A stretch of 64,000 nucleotides of DNA from assembly GCF_022026395.1 (NCBI RefSeq), contig NZ_CP041767.1, positions 2,822,501 to 2,886,500 on the forward strand, given 5' to 3'. The stretch is from Brevibacillus brevis. GTDB taxonomy: Bacteria; Bacillota; Bacilli; Brevibacillales; Brevibacillaceae. Under the pieces are notes generated by a model. That model ran no database searches and was not told where the DNA came from. It saw only the letters and a program-made list of their open reading frames with translations. Of this stretch, positions 17,142-27,000 are shown piece after piece; the stretch's first letter is position 1, and every line of letters starts with the position of its first letter. Made by a program: the position numbers and the translations under genes.

Positions 17142-18719
17142 ATGAAAAAGAAAAGCTTTTATCACACGCTGATTGCCATGACAATCGCGGTATCTGCGGC
17201 ATTGGCTGGGTGTTCGTCGGGGCAGGATGCGTCGACTAGCGCCGGACAAGCAGGGGGTACTGCGGAAGCTGGCAAAACAGGGGGAACCCTCGTCATCGCT
17301 CGTCTGTCCGATGCGAACAACCTCGATCCACATTTCCTGTCCCAAATCCCTTCTGCAGCAATCGTTCATCACAAAGTATATGAAGGGCTTGTCCGCATGG
17401 ATAAAGAAAGCAAATACGTCCCATCCCTGGCAAGTGAATGGAAACAGCTCGATGACTTGACATGGGAGTTCAAGCTTCGTCAAGGTGTGACGTTCCATGA
17501 TGGGGCACCTTTCAATGCGGAAGCGGTAAAAGCAACGATCGCTCGTGTTCAAGACCCTGCCGTTGGCTCCAGTCGGATTAACATGTTTGAAGCAATCAAA
17601 GAAGTGAAAGTAGTAGATGAGTACACGGTACAATTTCTACTGAATTACCCGTACTCACCACTCTTGTCTGTTTTGGCGAGTGCAGAGGGAAGCATTATCA
17701 GCCCGAAAGCCATTGAACAATATGGAAAAGATTTGAGCAAGCATCCAACCGGTACAGGCCCGTACAAATTCGAAAAATGGACGCCGGGTCAAGAAGTGGT
17801 TCTGGTGAGAAACGATAGCTACTATGGCGGTACAACGAATTTGGATAAAGTCGTTTTCAAAACCGTACCGGAAGACACAACTCGCCTTGCCATGGTTGAG
17901 ACAGGAGAAGTTCAAGTGGCAGAAAACTTGCCTGTGAGTGACATCGATCGCGTACAAAATTCTCCATCCATGCAATTGGGTCGATACCCTGGGTTCTCTG
18001 TCGACCACATCGGATTGAATACAAAGAAAAAGCCGTTTGATGATGTGCGTGTTCGCCAAGCCATTGCCCACGCCATCGACAAGAAAACCATTATTGAAGG
18101 CGTTTACAACAGTGTGGGAACACCAGCTCACTCCTCGATTACACCAGCGATGGTTGGGTACAGCCCGAATGTAAAAGACATTCCGTATGACGTCGAGAAA
18201 GCGAAGCAATTGCTCGCAGAGGCTGGTTATCCAAATGGCTTCAAAGCAAAAATCGCGTTGAATGATAACAAAGCACGAATTAGCGTAGCCGAGGTTTTGC
18301 AACAACAACTGAAGCCAATCGGTATTGATCTGCAACTGGATGTGATGGAATTCGGGGCGTATATCGAAGCAGCATCCAAAGGGGAGACAGACCTGTTCAT
18401 GAGTGGATGGGGAAATGCTACAGGCGATGCCGACTACAATCAATCGAACCTGTATCATTCGAAAGCACATGGCGCACCTGGTAACCATTCGTTCTACAAC
18501 AATCCGGAAGTAGACAAGCTGATTGACGAAGGACGCAGAGAAACAGACGCAGAAAAACGAAAGCAACTCTATGAAAAGGCACAACAAATCGAAATGACTG
18601 AAGCACCGCTCATTCCGTTCCGATTCTCCGAGAACCTAGCGGCGATTCAAAAGAATGTACAGGGTGTATGGATTAGCCCTGCAGGCCATATCGAGATTGA
18701 CGAAGTAACGATTCAATAA
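17142..18719 (+). CDS. Oligopeptide/dipeptide-type ABC substrate-binding lipoprotein
   Basis: A 525-residue family 5 extracellular solute-binding protein (DppA/OppA/GsiB group). The signal peptide ends in a lipobox (LAGCSS), giving a membrane-anchored lipoprotein. Hallmarks are the LTWEFKLRQGVTFHDG region, GTGPYKFEKW and the C-terminal EAPLIPFRF. ATG 17142 has GGGGGA six bases upstream; an in-frame TTG at 17100 has no ribosome site. The gene stands alone between two terminators with no permease or ATPase nearby, so it must use a transporter encoded elsewhere or act as a receptor. The ligand is probably a peptide, glutathione or nickel-type complex and is not determined. Confidence 0.9.
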   Translation: MKKKSFYHTLIAMTIAVSAALAGCSSGQDASTSAGQAGGTAEAGKTGGTLVIARLSDANNLDPHFLSQIPSAAIVHHKVYEGLVRMDKESKYVPSLASEWKQLDDLTWEFKLRQGVTFHDGAPFNAEAVKATIARVQDPAVGSSRINMFEAIKEVKVVDEYTVQFLLNYPYSPLLSVLASAEGSIISPKAIEQYGKDLSKHPTGTGPYKFEKWTPGQEVVLVRNDSYYGGTTNLDKVVFKTVPEDTTRLAMVETGEVQVAENLPVSDIDRVQNSPSMQLGRYPGFSVDHIGLNTKKKPFDDVRVRQAIAHAIDKKTIIEGVYNSVGTPAHSSITPAMVGYSPNVKDIPYDVEKAKQLLAEAGYPNGFKAKIALNDNKARISVAEVLQQQLKPIGIDLQLDVMEFGAYIEAASKGETDLFMSGWGNATGDADYNQSNLYHSKAHGAPGNHSFYNNPEVDKLIDEGRRETDAEKRKQLYEKAQQIEMTEAPLIPFRFSENLAAIQKNVQGVWISPAGHIEIDEVTIQ

Positions 18720-18726
18720 CATGAGG

Positions 18727-18759
18727 CGCCGCTGACATGCTTGTGTCAGTGGCGTTTTT
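18727..18759 (+). terminator. Terminator after the binding protein gene
   Basis: CGCCGCTGACA and TGTCAGTGGCG form an 11-bp stem (one wobble pair) with a 6-base loop and five T. Confidence 0.9.
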
Positions 18760-18762
18760 GGG

Positions 18763-18791
18763 TTGAAAAGTAGAACGCCATCCCCTAAGAT
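18763..18791 (+). promoter_or_regulatory. Candidate sigma-A promoter for ybaK
   Basis: TTGAAA (18763-18768) and TAAGAT (18786-18791) are 17 bases apart, 44 bases before the GTG start. Confidence 0.5.
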
Positions 18792-18834
18792 AGATTATAT
18801 TTTGTTGACCAGCGTGGAGTGGAGGTGGAATGGC

Positions 18835-19314
18835 GTGAAGCAAGGAAAAACGAATGCGATGCGGATATTGGATAAAGAAAAAATCGCATACACCATGCTG
18901 ACATATGCAACGGATGATGGGAAAATCGACGGAGTCGCTGTCGCCCAAAAGATCGGTCGCGAAGAGAACGTTGTCTATAAAACTTTGATTTCGCAAGGGA
19001 CGAGCAAATCATATTATGTGTTTGTCATTCCCGTTGAAGCCGAGCTTGACCTCAAAAAAGCGGCGAAAGCAGTCGGCGAGAAGAAGATCGAGATGATTCC
19101 CGTGAAGGAAATCACAAAGGTATCCGGCTATATTCGTGGTGGATGTTCGCCAGTCGGGATGAAGAAATTGTTTCCGACGGTGATTGATCAACGAGCACAA
19201 TCGCTAGAGTCGATTATCGTCAGTGGTGGAAACATTGGCGTCCAGATCGAGATGGCAGTAGAGGGCTTGTTACAAGCAACGAAAGGCTCCTTGGCAGATG
19301 TATCTGCAATCTAA
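18835..19314 (+). CDS. ybaK: Cys-tRNA(Pro) deacylase YbaK/EbsC family
   Basis: A 159-residue trans-editing enzyme that hydrolyses Cys-tRNA(Pro) made in error by prolyl-tRNA synthetase. The family start KTNAMRILDKEKI, the conserved lysine in YKTLISQG (about residue 46) and the C-terminal GSPVGM-like segment (here CSPVGMKKLFPTVID) and SGGNIGVQIEM are present. The GTG start is chosen because GGAGGTGG lies six bases upstream and homologues begin at this point. Normal length. Monocistronic. Confidence 0.92.
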   Translation: MKQGKTNAMRILDKEKIAYTMLTYATDDGKIDGVAVAQKIGREENVVYKTLISQGTSKSYYVFVIPVEAELDLKKAAKAVGEKKIEMIPVKEITKVSGYIRGGCSPVGMKKLFPTVIDQRAQSLESIIVSGGNIGVQIEMAVEGLLQATKGSLADVSAI

Positions 19315-19352
19315 AGCAAAAAGGCCACGGCATTAGCTGGGGCCTTTTTGCT
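19315..19352. terminator. Bidirectional terminator between ybaK and the broken gene
   Basis: AGCAAAAAGGCC and GGCCTTTTTGCT pair over 12 bases with T-runs on both strands, serving the two convergent genes. Confidence 0.85.
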
Positions 19353-19354
19353 GA

Positions 19355-20198
19355 TTATGGAAAAAGTCCCGTCCAAACTTGGATAGGGGTGTCGCATGAG
19401 CAGCAGTTCAATTCACCAGCAAGATAAGGAAGGTGGGCAAGCAGCGTTTTATCCTCAATTGCAAGCGCACTTTGGTATAATCCCTGAAGTCCGCTGTCGT
19501 TTGTAGTGTCCGGTCTTTTGGTGATGATTGAAAGTCGTTTCGCTTTATCATGAAAAACGGGGTCTTCTTCGTAACCATACAAGACTCCCTCTTCCTCATC
19601 TGGCCATATATAGATAGACTGATCGCACGTTGGACACACCGTTACATATTCGTCTCCCGCCGAAAAGGTGAGAAGCATGTTGGCAATGTCTTTGTCCCCA
19701 CGAAACGCAGCGTTCGCAGCTAGTATGTAGCGCTTCTCTGCATTATGCTCTCCCATCCGTGCTAGGTGAAGAATCGATTCTGTCTTCTCTGTCAAAGAGA
19801 GAATGGCCTGTCGGTATTCCCGATAGATATCTCTGATGGTATCTTGATCCAATAATGGTATCTTGATCCAATAATGGTATCTGATCTCGTAAAAACTCCG
19901 ATGGTATTTCCAGATGAGGCGCATTTTCGCTACTGGCTTCGAACATGCCGCAGGTTATGAAGATGTCCAACAAAATATCGGGGCTCTCTGTTTTTCGTGC
20001 GATCTCAACTAAATAGGGGACCGCAGCATATGTACATGGATAAATCGTATTTTGATGATACAGAAGCTCCCAATACAACTCTTCTTTTTCCTCGGAAAAA
20101 TAGTCGTGCTGAATATGCTGGATGAGCGCAGGGATGTGATCGGAAAGACCATAAGGACCATGTAGCTTCCCCCATACAGGACTTGCTAAATCTAGCAT
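19355..20198 (-). pseudogene. Frameshifted gene of unknown function (immunity-like family)
   Basis: Two overlapping frames on this strand make one protein of about 274 residues interrupted by a frameshift. The upstream part (MLDLASPVWGKLHG, start ATG 20198 with AGAGGTG) and the downstream part (CPTCDQSIYIWPDEEEG, CCSCDTP) both contain the segment IPLLDQDTI, because a 19-bp stretch is duplicated in tandem at 19836-19882. Removing one copy restores RDQIPLLDQDTIRDIYREYR and a continuous frame to the stop at 19355. The N-terminal pattern (W..L, YG, W.LLYHQ, Y.AVPYLVEIA) resembles helical-repeat proteins often seen as immunity or regulatory proteins; this is a weak inference. Confidence 0.75.
19836..19882. 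repeat. 19-bp tandem duplication causing the frameshift
   Basis: The unit ATGGTATCTTGATCCAATA occurs twice back to back (19836-19854 and 19855-19873), followed by nine more matching bases to 19882. Nineteen is not a multiple of three, so gain or loss of one unit switches the gene off or on. Confidence 0.95.
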
Positions 20199-20487
20199 AA
20201 GAACTTCACCTCTCTTGCTGAAATGTGCCACTATTCCCATATCATAGTAGAACTTTCCGCCTTTCGCTATAATTTGAGAATGATTAGCATATGCGTTGTA
20301 CAAATCTGTCCCTGCATCCAGAGATGGGGGAGGGGTATGTTCGTCGGTTTCTTCCGCGATATAATAGGAAACTTATTGAGCTTTTCCAGATGCTTGGCAA
20401 GCCAAAAAGTACGCATACGATCACCTTCATGTATACTTAAGCATAAGCGGAACGAATCGGTAAGCAACTAAAGGAGATCCATACGTA

Positions 20488-21498
20488 ATGAAATCAGACC
20501 GAATAAAATTCCCGGCGGGATTTTGGGCGGGATTACAACGACTAGGGATTGCCCCCGACGAGCTCGTTCGCAAAGCGCGCCTGCCGCTCACCATTCTTAC
20601 AGAACCAGCTGTAGTCACCACTGCCCAATATTTCACAATCTGGCAAGCGTACTCTGATCTAGTTGGTGACATTGCTACTGCAATCGTCACACTTTCAACC
20701 AACTTTGAAACGGCACAATACCCACCCACTGTTTTAGCGACCTACCATGCTCGTGACTATCGCGACGCGCTTAATCGAATGGTACGGTACAAACAACTGT
20801 GCCCTCCGGAAAGGTTGCGTATAACAGAGGAGGGAGAGCACTGTACAATCGAATTGAAGTGGATGCATAGTGAGCAACCCGGACCACCAGTCTTGGTTGG
20901 AACCACGCTCGCCTTTCTTTTAGAACTTGGACGACGGGGCACGGGCAAGCGATTAACCGCACAGTCCGTGGAATTTTCTCATTTGATGGGGGATGTCACT
21001 GCTCTTGAAGCTTACTTCGGTTGTCCGATACGGATTGGCACCACCGATAACCGATTAACACTCCATCGCCGGGACCTAGACCGCCTCTTTCTTTCGTATA
21101 ACAAAGAATTGCTGGAGATATTGACACCTGTATTGGACCGATCATTGGATGAACAGTACAGTCATTCCGTTGCTGAGATGGTCAAGTGGATTTTGAAGAG
21201 AGGTCTAACCGGAGGTCGCCTTGATATTCGAGCTGTAGCGAGCGAGTTGGGCATGAGTGATCGTACTTTGCAGCGCAGACTTACGGATGAATGCACAACG
21301 TTCAAGCAACTGTTAACAAAGGCACGGCATGAACAGGCACGAGAATACTTGGCTGACCCCAAGCTCGATATAAAAGAAGTGGCTTTTTTACTTGGATATG
21401 AGGATCAGAACTCATTTTACCGGGCCTTTCGCCTTTGGGAAGGCGATACACCTTCAAATTGGCGTTCCAAAACTCTCAGGTCAATCCCGTCGTCATAG
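20488..21498 (+). CDS. AraC family transcriptional regulator with Arabinose_bd-like N-domain
   Basis: A 336-residue regulator. Residues 1-200 match the OruR/ArgR-type N-terminal sensor domain found in AraC proteins of amino acid and aromatic catabolism. The C-terminal 100 residues hold two helix-turn-helix motifs: LDIRAVASELGMSDRTLQRRL and IKEVAFLLGYEDQNSFYRAFRLWEGDTPSNWR. AAAGGAG precedes the ATG. The next gene on the same strand is an SDR oxidoreductase, the probable target, but their link is only positional. Confidence 0.88.
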   Translation: MKSDRIKFPAGFWAGLQRLGIAPDELVRKARLPLTILTEPAVVTTAQYFTIWQAYSDLVGDIATAIVTLSTNFETAQYPPTVLATYHARDYRDALNRMVRYKQLCPPERLRITEEGEHCTIELKWMHSEQPGPPVLVGTTLAFLLELGRRGTGKRLTAQSVEFSHLMGDVTALEAYFGCPIRIGTTDNRLTLHRRDLDRLFLSYNKELLEILTPVLDRSLDEQYSHSVAEMVKWILKRGLTGGRLDIRAVASELGMSDRTLQRRLTDECTTFKQLLTKARHEQAREYLADPKLDIKEVAFLLGYEDQNSFYRAFRLWEGDTPSNWRSKTLRSIPSS

Positions 21499-21532
21499 AA
21501 TCCGTGACCTAACCCGTTCCTCCCAGGGCTAG

Positions 21533-21655
21533 CATTTTTACGGTTTCTCATATTTGGCGGGTTCAGCAAGAATTTTGGCGCAGTACGCTAGTTACCCAAC
21601 GATCCAGAAAAAGTACGATAATCTCTATCCGGAGCACAAGGATGTTCCAAGATGA
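21533..21655 (+). other. Possible 3' remnant of a decayed coding region
   Basis: Between the AraC and SDR genes one frame is open after a TAG for about 40 codons, with coding-like composition (AQYASYPTIQKKYDNLYPEH), ending at TGA 21653. It has no start codon context and I cannot assign a family. It may be the tail of a gene lost when the two neighbours came together. Confidence 0.2.
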
Positions 21656-21702
21656 ACTTCTAGTCAAGCTTGCCGTAGATGACAACAAAGGAGACAAGTG
21701 TT

Positions 21703-22494
21703 ATGGATATGGGATTAAGGAACAAAACTGCTTTAGTTACTGGATCGACGAAGGGTATTGGGAAAGCAATTGCCATTGAGCTTGCCAGAGAAGGCGTCAA
21801 TGTCCTCGTAAATGGACGGAATGATCAAGAGGTAGAACGTATCGTAAATGAATTGAAGTCGGAATTCCCGGATACTTCTCCTCAGAATGCTACGGCCGAT
21901 CTTGTGGATAGGCAGCAAAGAGAAGCTTTATTTGAGAAATATCCCCATGTAGATATTCTCGTTAACAATATGGGTATTTATGAGATCATGTCCTATGAAG
22001 ACGTTGACGATGAAGTATGGGAAAAATACTTCCGAACAAATGTCCTTGCCGCGAATGGATTATCTAAATTTTACTTGCCTAACATGTTGAAGAACAATTA
22101 TGGACGAATCATCTTTATCGCAAGTGAAGAAGCGATCATGCCTTCAGGGCAAATGCCTCAGTATTGCATGACGAAGTCGATGCTATTATCACTGTCAAAA
22201 AGCCTATCGAAACGAACGGTAGGAACAGAAGTCACCTCCAATACAATCATGCCAGGTCCAACGCTTTCCGAAAATGTCTATCAAATCATTGATCGTTTGT
22301 TTTCTGATGATATGGCATTTTCGGAAAAAGAGAAGCAATTTATGGCAGCTAACCTCCCTCAATCCGAGTTACAGCGGTTTATCAAGCCTTTTGAAATAGG
22401 CAGGCTGGTAGCATTTGTATCCAGCCCTTATGCAACCGCATTTAAAGGTTCACCAATTCGTATGGACGGGGGCATGGTGCCAACTATTTTTTAA
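21703..22494 (+). CDS. SDR family NAD(P)-dependent oxidoreductase
   Basis: A 263-residue classical short-chain dehydrogenase. It has the cofactor motif TGSTKGIG near residue 13, the structural NNMG and the catalytic YxxxK (YCMTK, about residue 151), with the preceding Ser in IASEEA. The C-terminus GSPIRMDGGMVPTIF is typical. ATG 21703 follows AAAGGAG at nine bases; an upstream ATG at 21679 has no ribosome site. The substrate is unknown. It may be controlled by the AraC regulator encoded before it. Confidence 0.88.
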   Translation: MDMGLRNKTALVTGSTKGIGKAIAIELAREGVNVLVNGRNDQEVERIVNELKSEFPDTSPQNATADLVDRQQREALFEKYPHVDILVNNMGIYEIMSYEDVDDEVWEKYFRTNVLAANGLSKFYLPNMLKNNYGRIIFIASEEAIMPSGQMPQYCMTKSMLLSLSKSLSKRTVGTEVTSNTIMPGPTLSENVYQIIDRLFSDDMAFSEKEKQFMAANLPQSELQRFIKPFEIGRLVAFVSSPYATAFKGSPIRMDGGMVPTIF

Positions 22495-22511
22495 AATACG
22501 GAGATCGATAC

Positions 22512-22546
22512 AAAAAGTCCTGATGCATTGTTCATCAGGACTTTTT
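22512..22546. terminator. Bidirectional terminator between the SDR and VOC genes
   Basis: AAAAAGTCCTGATG pairs with CATCAGGACTTTTT (14 bp) around a 7-base loop. Confidence 0.92.
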
Positions 22547-22547
22547 C

Positions 22548-22988
22548 TTACTCTTGTTGAAAAGAAGCGAGAATCTCCAGGTAGTGTGCATTGTACATGA
22601 TGCCGAGGACATTCCCAAATGGATCAAGGACAGAAGCCGTAATGAATCCGTCACCTCGCTGGACCAAAGGTTCGTACTCTCTTGCTCCCATGGATAACAA
22701 CTTTTCCAGTACGGATTCGATATCGTCGACGTGCCAGTACATCACAGCTCCGCCCGGATCAGGTACCGCTTTAGCAGGTGCGAAACGGCGATCAATGAGG
22801 CCTAGCTCGTGCTTGTAGTCGCCAATGCGAAACTCGACATAGGCGAGCTGTCCATCTGGTCCAGAGCGTTCGAAATATGGCGCATAGCCCAGTAGTTCTG
22901 TGTACCACTTTTTTGCCGCCTGCACATCATCCGCCCAATAACTGATCGTAGCAAAGCCCCGCAAGGTTTGGGTGTGACTCATCATCAT
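22548..22988 (-). CDS. VOC family (glyoxalase/bleomycin resistance-like) protein
   Basis: A 146-residue VOC protein with two beta-alpha-beta-beta-beta modules: ATISYWADDVQAAKKWYTELLGY at the N-terminus and VMYWHVDDIESVLEKLLSMG in the middle, then SVLDPFGNVLGIMYN. Candidate metal ligands are the His in KHELGLI, the His in YWHVDD and later acidic residues. AAGGAGGA lies just before the ATG triplet. It probably acts in detoxification or small-molecule binding; the substrate is unknown. Confidence 0.85.
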   Translation of the reverse strand: MMMSHTQTLRGFATISYWADDVQAAKKWYTELLGYAPYFERSGPDGQLAYVEFRIGDYKHELGLIDRRFAPAKAVPDPGGAVMYWHVDDIESVLEKLLSMGAREYEPLVQRGDGFITASVLDPFGNVLGIMYNAHYLEILASFQQE

Positions 22989-23060
22989 CGAAGTTCCTCC
23001 TTAAAATGGATGGTACTTCCGATTATAAGGATCGACTACTGACAACTGTCTGTCAGTAGT

Positions 23061-23963
23061 TTAACTGTACTTACTCAGCACATCAAAAAACTCTTTCAGA
23101 AAATGATAAAAAAGCTTTTCGGAAGGGGGGAGCTCCCGGTTGTTGGGGATGATAATGCCCACTGTTCGCGTCACCAATGGCTCACTTATCGGGATTTTCA
23201 CTGTCTCACGAGGAACGTTATCCGTTAAGGTAAGCTCTGGCAACAAAGTGACGCCCAAGCCCGCTGCCACCAACCCTTTAATGGCATCGATGTCTTCCCC
23301 TTCAAACGCAACTTTAGGAGAAAAGCCCATTTGCGAGCAAGCATTGACTGCGATATTGCGGAGGATGAAACCGGGTGGAAACAACACAAAGGTATCTTCC
23401 TGCAATTGACTGAGACGCAAGCTTGGCTGTTTGGACAGCGGGTGCTTCGCGGGCAGGAGTGCCACGATATTTTCAGCGAAAAAGATGTAGCTGCGCACAT
23501 TTTTTTCCTGAGTGGGAACAGGTCCAAGAAAAGCCAGGTCAATTTCTCCGTTGATGACCGAGCTGATCAATCCCTGATAAGAACCTTGCTTCAATTGAAA
23601 GCCGATGTCCGGATACCGAGCCCGAAAACCTGAGATGACCGTCGGAAGGGGATTGGCTGCAAGGCTGCTCGTAAAACCAACACGAATCGTGCCCCGTGAC
23701 GGGTCAAGGAACTCCTCGATCTTTTCCTTCGCTTTCTCAATTTCGTTCATCGCCATTTCGACGTGCTGTAAAAAGATTTTACCAACTGCCGTCAGCTTGA
23801 TATTGCGACCTTCGCGGAGGAACAAGGAAACACCAAGCTCCTCCTCCAAATTGGCGATTTGCCGACTGAGGGCAGATTGGGCGACGTGCAAATGATGTGA
23901 GGCTTCGGTGAAATGCTCTCGTTTGGCAACCTCGATGAAGTATTGAATCTGTCGTAGCTCCAT
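23061..23963 (-). CDS. gltC: LysR family activator of glutamate synthase, GltC-like
   Basis: A 300-residue LysR regulator. The winged helix-turn-helix is at residues 1-60 (LRQIQYFIEVAKREHFTEASHHLHVAQSALSRQIANLEEEL), followed by the effector-binding domain. It is divergent from the glutamate synthase gene, as gltC is in Bacillus, and a perfect GltC-type box lies between them. GltC activates gltAB when 2-oxoglutarate is high and is blocked by glutamate. ATG 23963 gives the usual start MELRQIQYF with GGTGGGAG upstream; a longer frame to 23984 is possible but would start next to the GltC box. Confidence 0.88.
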   Translation of the reverse strand: MELRQIQYFIEVAKREHFTEASHHLHVAQSALSRQIANLEEELGVSLFLREGRNIKLTAVGKIFLQHVEMAMNEIEKAKEKIEEFLDPSRGTIRVGFTSSLAANPLPTVISGFRARYPDIGFQLKQGSYQGLISSVINGEIDLAFLGPVPTQEKNVRSYIFFAENIVALLPAKHPLSKQPSLRLSQLQEDTFVLFPPGFILRNIAVNACSQMGFSPKVAFEGEDIDAIKGLVAAGLGVTLLPELTLTDNVPRETVKIPISEPLVTRTVGIIIPNNRELPPSEKLFYHFLKEFFDVLSKYS

Positions 23964-23986
23964 GAATACTCCCACCTTACCCATTT

Positions 23987-24001
23987 ATCTCGATTTGAGA
24001 T
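23987..24001. promoter_or_regulatory. GltC box I
   Basis: ATCTC-GATTT-GAGAT is a perfect inverted repeat matching the Bacillus subtilis GltC site pattern (ATCTC-N5-GAGAT). It centres near -65 of the predicted glutamate synthase start, the position of box I in B. subtilis, and close to the gltC start, fitting autoregulation. Confidence 0.8.
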
Positions 24002-24022
24002 AGGTTTTGTATAAATTATATA

Positions 24023-24052
24023 TTGTTTGTATCGTTTCACTCAATCTAAAAT
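24023..24052 (+). promoter_or_regulatory. Promoter of the glutamate synthase gene
   Basis: TTGTTT (24023-24028) and TAAAAT (24047-24052) with an 18-base spacer. The -35 is weak, as expected for an activator-dependent promoter. Confidence 0.6.
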
Positions 24053-24087
24053 GTACATACCAGAGAGAGCAAGGAGAGTGGAGATAC

Positions 24088-27000
24088 ATGACGACACAAG
24101 GAATGCCTGCTAAGCAAGGTCTGTACGATCCGATTTTTGAACATGACGCTTGCGGAATTGGTTTTATTGCCAATTTGAAATCGAAATCGACGCATGATAT
24201 GGTCCGGAAAGGTCTGAAAATTCTGTGCCAACTGGAACACCGCGGCGGTCAAGGCAGTGATCCGGAAACGGGAGACGGTGCAGGGATTTTAACGCAAATA
24301 CCACACGCCTTTTTCAAAAAGACCTGTAAAGAGCTGAATATCACGCTACCGGCGCCAGGCAAATACGGTGTAGGTATGCTGTTTCTTCCGATGAATGAAG
24401 CGAAACGCCAAATGTATGAAGATCAGCTGGAGGCGATTGTTGCGGCAGAGGGACAAAAGCTGCTTGGCTGGAGAACCGTTCCTGTCGATTCTACGAAAAT
24501 TGGTAAGACGGCTGTAGCGAGTCAGCCTTATGTCCGCCAAGTATTTATCGGAGCCAGCTCGAATATACAGGACCAAATGGCATTTGAACGGAAGCTGTAC
24601 GTCATTCGCAAGCAGGTGGAACAGGCAACAGGTGCTGATTTTTACGCCGCTTCCATGTCATCGCGCACAATTGTCTATAAAGGATTGCTCACACCAGGAC
24701 AACTGGATGCTTTTTATCTCGATTTGAAAGATAATTCATACACTTCTGCCTTTTCCGTCGTTCACTCGCGTTTCAGCACGAACACATTCCCAACATGGGA
24801 GAGGGCGCACCCGAATCGTTATTTGATTCACAACGGGGAGATTAACACCTTGCAAGGAAACATGAACTGGATGATGGCTCGTGAAAAAATGTTCCAGTCC
24901 GAGGCGTTTGGTGCTGATTTGGCAAAAGTGGTGCCAGTCATTGATATGGCGGGCAGTGATTCGGCGATTTTGGATAACTGCGTGGAGTTTTTCTCGTTGG
25001 CAGGCCGTTCCTTGCCGCATGTCGCGATGATGATGATTCCTGAACCGTGGGATCAGGATGAGCGGATCGACGAAAATAAGAAAGCTTTTTACGAGTACCA
25101 TAGCTGCCTCATGGAGCCGTGGGATGGTCCAACAGCTATTTCATTTACCGATGGCAGACACATCGGCGCGATTCTCGACCGAAATGGCTTGCGACCAGCG
25201 AGATACTATGTGACGTCCGATGATACCATCATTTTCTCATCGGAGGTTGGAGTTCTCGAAGTACCAGATGAAACAATTGTTCAGAAAGGACGGCTGAGTC
25301 CTGGACGGATGCTGCTCGTCGACCTCGAAGAAGGCAGAATCGTAGCTGACGAGGAAATCAAGCAAAAAATCGCAAGCGAACAGCCATATCGGGAGTGGGT
25401 GAAAAACAACCTGTATGCGATCGAGGATTTGCCGGCAGCAGGTCGCATGGAGGAGCTGCAAGGAGATAGCTTGCTTGCGTATCAAAAAGCATTTGGCTAT
25501 ACACAGGAGGAAGTCGACAAGGTACTTGTCCCGATGGTGGCAGAACAAAAAGATCCCATTGGTTCGATGGGAGTAGACACACCACTTGCGGTACTGTCTG
25601 ATCGCCCACAGCTTTTGTACCACTATTTCAAACAATCATTCGCCCAAGTCACGAATCCGCCGATCGATGCACTACGAGAGGCTTGCGTAACATCGACCCA
25701 TACTGTGCTTGGCGCGGAAGGAAATCTGCTTGCACCGGATGCGAGGAATTGCCGCAGAATTCGTTTGTCCAATCCGTTGATCTCCAATCAAGAGCTGGCG
25801 AAGCTTCGTGCGAATCCACACCAAGAGTTCAAGGCAAAAACATTGTCGACACTCTTCCCGGCGCAAGGGGGCGAACAGGAGCTAGAGCAGGCACTTGATC
25901 AATTGTTCGCTGCGGCAGATGAAGCGATTGCTGCCGGTTACACCTTGCTGATTTTATCTGATCGCGGAATGAATCAAGATTTGGCTGCGATCCCTGCCTT
26001 GCTGGCTGGAAGTGGACTTCACCATCATCTCGTCCGCACAGGGACACGTACCAAAGCGAGCATCATCATAGAATCCGGTGAACCGCGTGATGTACACCAG
26101 TTTGCCATGCTGATTGGTTACGGTGTCGATGCGATCAATCCGTACGTCGCTATCTCAACGGTAAACCATCTGGCTGTATCGGCTAAGCTGAAGGATATCA
26201 CAAGCGACGAAGCAGTCGAAGTGTACCTGCAAACAGCCGTAGAAGGTGTCGTAAAAGTCATGTCCAAGATGGGCATTTCGACCATTCAGAGCTACCGTGG
26301 CGCACAAATTTTTGAAGCGGTGGGCATTCATTCTGCCGTCATCGATCGCTATTTTAGCCGTACCCCTTCTCAGATTTCAGGGATTGGACTGGATGTGATT
26401 GCGCAAGAGACATTGATACGTCATGCGAAAGCATTTTTGCCAGAGCATTCCGAGGAAGCATTGGAGGCAGGCAGCGATTTTCAGTTCCGCCGTGATGGTG
26501 AGTTCCACCTGTTCAACCCGAAGACAGTTCATGCCTTGCAAAAAGCTTGTCGGGAAGGCAGCTATGAGCAGTACAAAATTTATGCGGAGCAAGCCACAGC
26601 CCAGCAATTCGTAGCCCTACGCCATTTGCTCGATTTCAAGTCCAACCGACAACCGATCCCGCTGAGCGAGGTAGAATCTGTTGACTCCATTGTTCATCGT
26701 TTTAAAACGGGGGCGATGTCATACGGTTCTCTCAGCAAGGAAGCGCATGAGACCTTAGCAATCGCCATGAACCGCTTGGGTGCGAAAAGCAACAGCGGGG
26801 AAGGCGGCGAGGATTCGGCACGCTACATCATGGATGAAAACGGAGATTTGCGTCGCAGTGCCATCAAGCAGGTCGCATCCGGACGCTTTGGCGTATCCAG
26901 TCATTACTTGGTCAATGCCTCTGAGATCCAGATCAAGATGGCACAAGGAGCAAAGCCGGGCGAGGGCGGTCAATTGCCAGGAAGCAAGGTCTACCCGTGG

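Noticed and set aside
17655-18587. 310-codon open frame antisense to the oligopeptide-binding protein gene
   Set aside because: Cys/Phe/His-rich nonsense composition and no start context; the sense strand encodes a clear lipoprotein.
19836-19882. Tandem repeat as part of a CRISPR array or mobile element end
   Set aside because: Only two head-to-tail units without spacers, lying inside a reading frame; best explained as a simple duplication.
20223-20471. 82-codon open frame upstream of the AraC gene, with an internal ATG after GGGGGAGGGG
   Set aside because: No recognisable motif, composition not protein-like; it lies in the promoter region between divergent genes. A micro-protein cannot be fully excluded.
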